Of a stretch of 64,000 bases of DNA, positions 58,901 through 64,000 are shown one piece after another. How positions within the stretch are numbered: position 1 is the stretch's first letter; every line of letters begins with the position of its first letter. This DNA comes from an uncultured Dokdonia sp. (GTDB lineage: Bacteria; Bacteroidota; Bacteroidia; Flavobacteriales; Flavobacteriaceae), in the NCBI GenBank assembly GCA_947503305.1, contig CANNDF010000001.1:558001-622000 (forward strand), written 5' to 3'. A program made the translations under genes and the position numbers. The notes beneath the pieces were generated by a model that was given only the letters and a program-made list of their open reading frames with translations, was not told the origin of the DNA and searched no databases.

Positions 58901-61900
58901 ATATTATTGTTCCCTGTTACAGAAATGATGTCTGTTACAAAGGTTAATGGATCTGTTGGATTTTCTAGGTCAATTAAGAACAGTTGTCGTGTGTCATTAT
59001 TAGAAATGGCTGCAGCAATATAGATATCACTAGACGTTGGGTCATTATCCAATCCAAAGTGAGTATTTAATCCTGTTCCTAATGAGAAAGTAGGATCAAT
59101 AGTTATCGCATCTGTCTCTGAGTCATATTCATACCTAGCTATGCTGTTTACAGCATCTAATCTATTAAGTGCATAGAGTGTAGAACCCCCTCCAGAAGTC
59201 GTTGAACTCCCTAAAATATCAATAGGGTCTATAGTTATGATTCCTGTTTCATCCAGATTAACAGTAATATCTTCACAAACAATTTCTGGGATTGCAGGTA
59301 ATACTTCTACAGTAACAGAAGCTTCTCCTACAGTATCACAAGAATCAGAACCTGTGTAGGTAATTGAATATTCACCGGGTTCTAGTCCAGAAGGATCAAA
59401 TGTAAATGTTTCTCCATTTCCATCGTCGGTTACACCATCACCACTATAAGTTCCTCCTACGGGTAAACCTCCTTCTAATGTTATAGGATCTTGATCTACA
59501 CAAAATGTAGTTTCGCTTAATTCAAAAGTAACTTCAATTTCAGAGATTACTGTAACAACAGCAGTACATGTCGCGGTATTGCCTTCGGAGTCTGTCACTG
59601 TAGCAATGACTGTGTTTTCTCCTATGTTTGTACAATCAAAAGTATCTATATCTATAGTAACTGTTGTTTCATTTCCACAATTATCTGGGAACCCTCCTTC
59701 ATTAGGTATAAAAGCCACATAATCATTTGTAATAGAAAAGGCTGTCGAATTACGACCATCTACAGCAATTCCATCGCTCCCATCTATGTTTTCTATACCT
59801 TGAGTCATTGGAACTCCTTCTACATCGGTACTATGTATTTCTATACGATTAGATCCTTCATATAATTGTACCTGAGCAGTCACTTCTCCTGTAGAATTAC
59901 AACAGAAAGGGATTTCTTCAAACGATACAAGTAATGTTCTATTGGGAGCGGTACCTAACGTTGTATAAGTAACAGATCCATTTCCTGGAGGGAATAAATC
60001 ATCCCATGCAAAAGCAATTAAATTACTAGGAGTGCCTGGTGAAGGGATAAGATCTCCTTGGCAACAACCACTGTCAAAATTATCGTCACCAAAGGTTAAG
60101 AAACCATTTGAAGAAATTTGAAATGTATTGTAGGTTTCTCCATAAAAAATAAAATCAAAACCTATAGGTAATTGTGAAGACAATTGATCATCTCCTAAAG
60201 GAACTGAGGTTCCTGTAAAATCAATAGGATCAAAAGTACCTGTTTGATCTATAGTATATCCTTCTCCAGGTAAAAAGCCTGTCACAACATCTTGAGGTAT
60301 TATAGTGGCTTGTCCTTCTTCATCGAGTGCGATCGTAATATCTTGACATTCGATGATAGGCGTGTCATTACGAACCTCAATAGTATCTGTTGCATTTCCG
60401 TCTTCGGTACATTCACTCTCTAATGTATAGGTTATTGTGTGGATACCTATACCTGCTGATGCAGGATCAAATATATAGGTATTACCATCACCATTATCAG
60501 TAACACCAGGTCCCGAATATACACCTCCTGAAGGAATTCCTCCAGTGAGTGTAATACTTTCTTCAGAGATACAAAATGGAGTTTCTGGTGTGTTCATGTT
60601 TGTAGATGGAGAATCAAAAGCTTCTGTTCCATCTGTTCTATCAAAAGAAGATCCTTGATCTGCGCTTTGACCTAACCCTCTTTTGGCAAAGGCATCCCAA
60701 ATAATACATTGATTTGCTCCTCCATATAGGGCAGCATCTGCTGCGAGTATTGCATCACGACCATCTACAAAACCTGGATTACAAGGTTGTAATTTTAATC
60801 CTTCTGTAACTAAGGCTATCGCAATGTTATTACCTCCTGTACCATTGTAAATATCTGGATCAAATCCATGTTCATCTATGAGTCCCCATGTCATTTCCCA
60901 TAACATGGCTGCCCACGTAGATCCTAAAGGATGCGGTCCGAATGTAGTTTTGATAAAATCATAGGTTCTTGGATCCTGTGAAAGATCTGTGGTATAAGGG
61001 AAATCACGTATTCCTGGACCGTCAGGACCTTGTTCAAATAACCAATTTCCTACGGGACGAAGATCTGTTCCTAAGTCTCCTTCTTCAATAGTAAGGACAG
61101 CACCGTACCAATCACTCCATCCTTCACCCATTTGTTCATCATTAAATAAACAACCTGAATTAGAAGGGCCTCCGGTTAGTCGTATAGAAATACCATGTCC
61201 ATATTCATGTACGATTACAAGGTTGTCTACATCTCCATCTCTGGCACCACAAGTATACATTTGCATGATTCCCGAAGATCCATCTGGAGGTGTTTGAAAA
61301 TTTGCATTACAGGTTCCTGATGCATCTTGAGCTTCAGCGAGTATTTCATCGTTTCCTATTCCTCCATTTCCATAATTATTAACCTGAAAATTACCACTAC
61401 TTTCATCAAGTCCATATAGATAAAGTACATCATGTATTACATTGCTCCAATAAAAAAGATTGGTAATCACAGCATCTTCAGACTGGTTTGCAAAAGAAAA
61501 CACAGGATCAAATGGGTAATCAAAAATAAGATCGGTTCCTCCGTCTGGTTGGTACCCAGGATTATCTCCATCTTCATAAGCGTTTACATTATTTCCTCGT
61601 GTGGTAGTAAACTCGGCTCCAGTGGCTCCATTGGTATCGTGCCATCCAAAAGGAGATGCTATGGTATTGTGTGGGTCTGTAACGATACTGCGATCTCCAT
61701 CATGTGGACTCGCAAGTGGGACAGGAAAAACATTATACGTTCCATCTTCCATCAATACAGAAGAAGTTGATACGCTAGGATGGGTAGGAGCTGGGTGCAC
61801 TTTCGCAAAAGCGGTCGCTGTATCATGCTCATGAATATGACCCGCGTCACACGTCAGAGACCAGTTGTTTTTTGTTAAAATCTCTCCTGTAGAGGCATCT

Positions 61901-62478
61901 ACAAAAAAGTTGTACCAATTTTTTCCTGAAATCTCCCGTATAGAAATTTCCCATGCAGCTACTAATTTTCCGTAGGGAAGTTTTTTATAAACCAATTTTA
62001 CAGGAATATTTTCTGTAGAGATTCCCGCATTGCTATAGATTTTTTTTGAGGAAGCAGAGGTTTGATAAGGAAGCTGTCTCAAGGCTCCATTCATTGCATA
62101 CCCCATTTGTTGAGCAATACCTTGTATTGCTGCAATTTCGCCTATAGCAGGAGAAGGGGTTTTTATTTTTTGATCTACATTCTTTATAAAGTTATGATGG
62201 CTTTGTAAAAATGTCCCATCTTTAATATGCACACTACTTTCGGTATCTATAATTTCGATACCGTTATATGACTGCCTAAAATAAATATGCTGTACATTAC
62301 TAGTGCTACTGATATGTTGATCCGTAATTTTGTAGTTAGCAATATCTGATGGTTGTAGTACATTGTTCTTTACTTGTAGTAATAGATATTTATCAATATC
62401 TGAAGATCGAGTTTGTGTATTGCCTGAAAAAGAAAATACCAAAAATAAAAAGAGTAGGAATAGTAATTTTTTATGCAT
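55972..62478 (-). CDS. Large secreted M36 (fungalysin-type) metalloprotease with repeats and T9SS type A sorting domain
   Basis: A 2168-residue protein from the ATG at 62478, which directly opens a signal peptide (MHKKLLFLLFLFLVFSFSG). Order: FTP-like propeptide about 30-190; M36 catalytic domain about 200-640 with zinc motif HEYGH (424-428) and GEGWSDW (third-ligand Glu); two Ig/HYR-like and beta-propeller-like modules about 977-1387 and 1388-1798 that are near-identical copies (DNA period 1,233 bp); a carbohydrate-binding-like domain about 1850-2030 (NNGSFENGLDSWES); and a T9SS type A sorting domain at the end (FPNPADTSFTLSW, KGVYLIKATTSTSKTYIRKLIVR). It should be exported and surface-anchored or released to digest proteins. 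A degenerate palindrome repeat is read AFAKV (61799-61812). Confidence 0.92.
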   Translation of the reverse strand: MHKKLLFLLFLFLVFSFSGNTQTRSSDIDKYLLLQVKNNVLQPSDIANYKITDQHISSTSNVQHIYFRQSYNGIEIIDTESSVHIKDGTFLQSHHNFIKNVDQKIKTPSPAIGEIAAIQGIAQQMGYAMNGALRQLPYQTSASSKKIYSNAGISTENIPVKLVYKKLPYGKLVAAWEISIREISGKNWYNFFVDASTGEILTKNNWSLTCDAGHIHEHDTATAFAKVHPAPTHPSVSTSSVLMEDGTYNVFPVPLASPHDGDRSIVTDPHNTIASPFGWHDTNGATGAEFTTTRGNNVNAYEDGDNPGYQPDGGTDLIFDYPFDPVFSFANQSEDAVITNLFYWSNVIHDVLYLYGLDESSGNFQVNNYGNGGIGNDEILAEAQDASGTCNANFQTPPDGSSGIMQMYTCGARDGDVDNLVIVHEYGHGISIRLTGGPSNSGCLFNDEQMGEGWSDWYGAVLTIEEGDLGTDLRPVGNWLFEQGPDGPGIRDFPYTTDLSQDPRTYDFIKTTFGPHPLGSTWAAMLWEMTWGLIDEHGFDPDIYNGTGGNNIAIALVTEGLKLQPCNPGFVDGRDAILAADAALYGGANQCIIWDAFAKRGLGQSADQGSSFDRTDGTEAFDSPSTNMNTPETPFCISEESITLTGGIPSGGVYSGPGVTDNGDGNTYIFDPASAGIGIHTITYTLESECTEDGNATDTIEVRNDTPIIECQDITIALDEEGQATIIPQDVVTGFLPGEGYTIDQTGTFDPIDFTGTSVPLGDDQLSSQLPIGFDFIFYGETYNTFQISSNGFLTFGDDNFDSGCCQGDLIPSPGTPSNLIAFAWDDLFPPGNGSVTYTTLGTAPNRTLLVSFEEIPFCCNSTGEVTAQVQLYEGSNRIEIHSTDVEGVPMTQGIENIDGSDGIAVDGRNSTAFSITNDYVAFIPNEGGFPDNCGNETTVTIDIDTFDCTNIGENTVIATVTDSEGNTATCTAVVTVISEIEVTFELSETTFCVDQDPITLEGGLPVGGTYSGDGVTDDGNGETFTFDPSGLEPGEYSITYTGSDSCDTVGEASVTVEVLPAIPEIVCEDITVNLDETGIITIDPIDILGSSTTSGGGSTLYALNRLDAVNSIARYEYDSETDAITIDPTFSLGTGLNTHFGLDNDPTSSDIYIAAAISNNDTRQLFLIDLENPTDPLTFVTDIISVTGNNNIQAMTFASDGTLYFVFNGGEINSYDLDTNTMSALAFVESAGAVGMTYDYDNNRLIYATASSPVSLFGIDITSGTVTSLFSFFTPGTNSGCSAQGIEYVGDNKVIAGSTFSCNIIYTLDLSTEETELLLNPTGSFPNIKDLMLLGGLPVDNCSGEALTFSVTPSTFDCSNLGENTVVVTATDSNGNTSECTAIVTITADDIEVTFELNETTFCADQDPVTLGGGLPLGGTYSGDGVTDDGNGETFTFDPSGLEPGEYVITYNGANTCGITGEPTVTVEVLPAIPEIVCQDITVNLDETGIITINPIDILGSSTTSGGGSTLYALNRLDAVNSIARYEYDSETDAITIDPTFSLGTGLNTHFGLDNDPTSSDIYIAAAISNNDTRQLFLIDLENPTDPLTFVTDIISVTGNNNIQAMTFASDGTLYFVFNGGEINSYDLDTDTMSALAFVESAGAVGMTYDYDNNRLIYATSSGPVSLFGIDITSGTVTSLFNFSTPGGNSGCSAQGIEYVGDNKVIAGSTFSCDIIYTVDLSTEETELLLNPTGSFPNIKDLMLLGSLPVDNCSGEALTFSVSPSTLDCSNLGENTVVVTATDSNGNTSECTAIVTVEDNTAPVLDCVPGLVVTLDETGSAIITIDDLVSSPVEDNCDDTVDIVISQTEFSCLDLNATIPTNIINNGSFENGLDSWESVIINGTDGGPNSCQEQWRVEEDSSTICCCLDDLFPTDQNFAAFTSFDGEENSIYQLSQEFSVPFIVNPEEFNATLSFDWLGNFNFAGEPRVFTVDLVDTDGDIISTVFTEDINGDTIIDISPVIDISEVLIPLSGQAIILRIQAIIPESFVGPSKSMIDNIVLTADSNATEVTITATDGNGNTSECIVPITIEDPTENCSLSTDENELAQQIALFPNPADTSFTLSWNPNNAIEQFQIFEITGKKVYETQVDASILEQQIDVSTYAKGVYLIKATTSTSKTYIRKLIVR
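57085..58317 (-). repeat. Tandem repeat copy nearer the C-terminus in the M36 protease gene (1,233-bp period)
   Basis: Matching landmarks in this and the next segment are exactly 1,233 bp apart (for example GTACATTCAC at 57101 and the same at 58334, and TAGAGTGTAG at 57941 and 59174). The core of about 1 kb is nearly identical; the last 250 bp are less so. The unit codes for one Ig/HYR-like segment and one propeller-like segment of 411 residues in total. Confidence 0.85.
58318..59550 (-). repeat. Tandem repeat copy nearer the N-terminus in the M36 protease gene (1,233-bp period)
   Basis: Second member of the duplication; boundaries are approximate. A multiple of three in length, it keeps the reading frame. 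A more distant relative of the first 80 residues of the unit (GGIPSGGVYSGPGVTDNGDGNTYIFDP) precedes it in the protein, at 60440-60570. Confidence 0.85.
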
Positions 62479-62598
62479 TTTGTAGTTTTTGTTTAAGTAA
62501 TTGACAATCAAAGATCACGAATCTCTTAAAAAAACTTTAAAATGCAAAGCCTGGGATAGTTAATATTTACATTTTATTACAATAAAAACGCATTTAAC

Positions 62599-62606
62599 CA
62601 AATTTA
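62599..62606 (-). promoter_or_regulatory. Possible -7 element of the M36 protease promoter
   Basis: Minus strand TAAATTTG, a perfect TAnnTTTG match, about 120 nt upstream of the start codon. The -33 region (TTTAA, 19 nt away) is a weak match. The 312-bp region between the protease and the pilin gene shows nothing else clear. Confidence 0.35.
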
Positions 62607-62790
62607 AAATTGCACATCAATCTGATTAAAGACACTTTTATTGTGATGAAAAACAAGTTTTGCAAAAAAATCCATTAGGATGTTTATGAAGCGGTTTTCC
62701 TATAAAATTATGATGGATTTAGTACTATGTATAGGGTTGTTTTTATAATTTTCTACTATATTTAAAACCTTATAATAATGAAACCTTCTT

Positions 62791-63201
62791 TTGAAACGAA
62801 TTTTTAAACATAAACTCCCAGCATTTAATTTACAAGAGATGCTTATAGTTCTTGCAATTATCGGCATTTTATTGCTTTTGGCAATGCCTAAGCTTATGCC
62901 GTTAATTTCTAAAACAAAAAGTCTAGAAGCTCAAACACAATTAAAGCATATTCATAATATGCAGACGTTATATAGTTACTCGTATTCCAAGTATTCTGGA
63001 GATTTTGATGAGATAGATTTTGAAGCTCCAAAAACGGTTAAAGAAGGAGGTACTGCAAACTATGTATATGAGATTGTAGCTGTCTCTTCAGACAATTTTA
63101 AAGTAAGAGCAACAGCGATTACGGATTTTGACAGGGATGGGGTTTTTAATGTTTGGGAGATCGATGAGAATGGAAATCCTAGGCAAGTAATTAAGGATTA
63201 A
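62791..63201 (+). CDS. Pseudopilin / type IV pilin-like protein
   Basis: A 136-residue protein starting at TTG. The N-terminus is a class III prepilin: basic leader KRIFKHKLPA, then FNLQEMLIVLAIIGILLLLAMP, with cleavage expected between Ala and Phe (the usual residue before the cut is Gly; here Ala) and the usual Glu at position 5. The rest is a helix followed by a beta-rich globular part (YSKYSGDFDEIDFEAPKTVKEGGTANYVYEIVAVSSDNFKVRATA). It is followed by a prepilin peptidase gene with a one-base overlap. Probably part of a type II secretion or DNA-uptake-like pseudopilus. Confidence 0.88.
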   Translation: MKRIFKHKLPAFNLQEMLIVLAIIGILLLLAMPKLMPLISKTKSLEAQTQLKHIHNMQTLYSYSYSKYSGDFDEIDFEAPKTVKEGGTANYVYEIVAVSSDNFKVRATAITDFDRDGVFNVWEIDENGNPRQVIKD

Positions 63202-63728
63202 TGTTTCTTATAAAGGTGATATTGATGGCTAGTTTACTAGTCATTTTTTATCAGGATCACAAGGATCGAATGGTATTTTGGTGGCTGTTTGTATCTGTAG
63301 CTATTGGTCTATCTATACTACATATAGGACGAGTAGGGTCGTTGCAATATGGTATACATATAGCTTTTAACACCAGTATTGTATTAATTATGTTACTTAT
63401 TTTGAAGGGGTATATAAAAATAAGAATGCAAACCGCTAGGTTGCAAGAAGTATTAGGTCTGGGAGATATTTTTTTCCTTTTTGCAATAGCTTTAGGTTTT
63501 TCAACTGTAAGTTTTGTGACCTTATTAGTATTTGGACTTCTTTTTTCGTTATTAACACATTTCCTATTACAAGGAAGGTATGTAAGTATGCTTTTACAAA
63601 AGCATACTCAAGATTCTAATAACAGATCGACAAAGACAGTTCCACTGGCAGGATATTTATCTATTTTTTTTGCAGGAGTACTCTTAGTAGATTGGTTAGG
63701 GTTGTATGATAATTTATATATGATATGA
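63201..63728 (+). CDS. Prepilin peptidase (A24 family), short form
   Basis: A 175-residue inner-membrane protein with about six membrane segments and the two aspartates of A24 peptidases: Asp in FYQDHKDRMV (first loop) and the GxGD motif LGLGDI (about residues 88-93). Short forms without the N-terminal methylase domain are common in Bacteroidetes. It overlaps the pilin stop by one base and its stop overlaps the next start by 4 nt (ATGA), so the three genes form one translationally coupled operon. Confidence 0.85.
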   Translation: MFLIKVILMASLLVIFYQDHKDRMVFWWLFVSVAIGLSILHIGRVGSLQYGIHIAFNTSIVLIMLLILKGYIKIRMQTARLQEVLGLGDIFFLFAIALGFSTVSFVTLLVFGLLFSLLTHFLLQGRYVSMLLQKHTQDSNNRSTKTVPLAGYLSIFFAGVLLVDWLGLYDNLYMI

Positions 63729-64000
63729 CTATGGATACGACAAAAACATATCATATTCCTGTAGCATTACAGCAATTACTAAGCGCAGCTCAGGCATACC
63801 AATATCGCATTGTACCTATTGCAAAAGAAGGAGATAGAGTTGTGTTTTATTCGGATACATTGTCTCCAGAAGTATTATCTCAGGAGCTTTTTATTTTTTT
63901 GGGTTATGAAGTCCGGATAGAGTCTATAGAAACCTCTCTTTTAGATACATATTTAAGTACAAATTTCAGAAAGGCATTTCATCAAGAAAATCAAACCCTT
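63725..64000 (+). CDS. N-terminus of a GspE/PilB-like secretion ATPase (partial, runs off the right edge)
   Basis: An open frame of 92 codons to the window end, starting at an ATG inside the stop of the peptidase gene. The sequence (KTYHIPVALQQLLSAAQAYQYRIVPIAKEGDRVVFYSDTLSPEVLSQELFIFLGYEVRIESIETSLLDTYLS) fits the N-terminal GspE domain in position, length and pattern: a short helical start followed by a beta-alpha unit. The ATPase motifs would lie beyond the window, so the assignment depends on context. Confidence 0.65.
   Translation, partial: MTMDTTKTYHIPVALQQLLSAAQAYQYRIVPIAKEGDRVVFYSDTLSPEVLSQELFIFLGYEVRIESIETSLLDTYLSTNFRKAFHQENQTL

Overview
The window is AT-rich chromosomal DNA from a member of the Bacteroidetes, most likely a marine Flavobacteriaceae. 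This rests on FecI-type sigma/FecR/TonB-receptor cassettes with STN domains, a complete moxR-batABCDE cluster, two secreted proteins with type IX secretion sorting domains (type A and type B), a promoter with the Bacteroidetes TTTG/TAnnTTTG signature, little Shine-Dalgarno sequence, and several genes that appear to start at TTG. I see no rRNA, tRNA, insertion sequence, prophage or CRISPR array.

Layout. 1-4345: ECF sigma, FecR anti-sigma and a TonB-dependent receptor, with the start of a divergent secreted protein at the left edge. 4405-9595: cvpA, then two SulP anion transporters around a beta-carbonic anhydrase (probable bicarbonate/CO2 handling). 9644-18799: the Bat aerotolerance operon on the minus strand (moxR, DUF58, a two-TM protein, batA, batB, batC, batD, batE). 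18962-22578: two oxidoreductases, an AlbA_2-like protein and a metallophosphatase. 22938-26701: a minus-strand RNA-repair-like unit (pcfJ, rtcB, TPR) preceded by a short promoter/micro-ORF/terminator unit. 26809-29106: an SPFH-GYF protein and a tail-anchored zinc-ribbon protein. 29107-32597: GDPD phosphodiesterase, membrane-anchored helix-hairpin-helix protein, OmpA-type protein and MFS transporter. 32724-36082: ALDH7-type dehydrogenase, a PdxH-like oxidase, 3-hydroxyanthranilate dioxygenase and a CAP lipoprotein. 36335-45542: housekeeping and peptidase genes (M28, M13), a CBS protein and L-threonine dehydrogenase. 45554-51493: a second sigma/FecR/TonB-receptor cassette with a divergent LamG lipoprotein. 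51684-62478: DUF2452, msrA, an M20 peptidase and two large T9SS substrates, one of them an M36 metalloprotease with a 1,233-bp internal tandem duplication. 62791-64000: the start of a pseudopilin / prepilin peptidase / GspE-like operon.

The two ECF cassettes are paralogous, and both carry the same 28-bp bipartite element (RGGTAGGR-N16-TGTT). It lies just upstream of fecR and, on the other side of the sigma gene, upstream of the divergent secreted/lipoprotein gene: four copies with identical internal spacing. This is the best candidate for an undescribed regulatory system here: each sigma factor would drive its own anti-sigma/receptor unit and a divergent envelope lipoprotein.

A second signal runs through the whole window. 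The palindrome GCTTTCGCGAAAGC occurs exactly nine times, plus about eight close variants, both between genes and inside genes in all three reading frames. It therefore appears to be maintained as DNA and not as a peptide motif.
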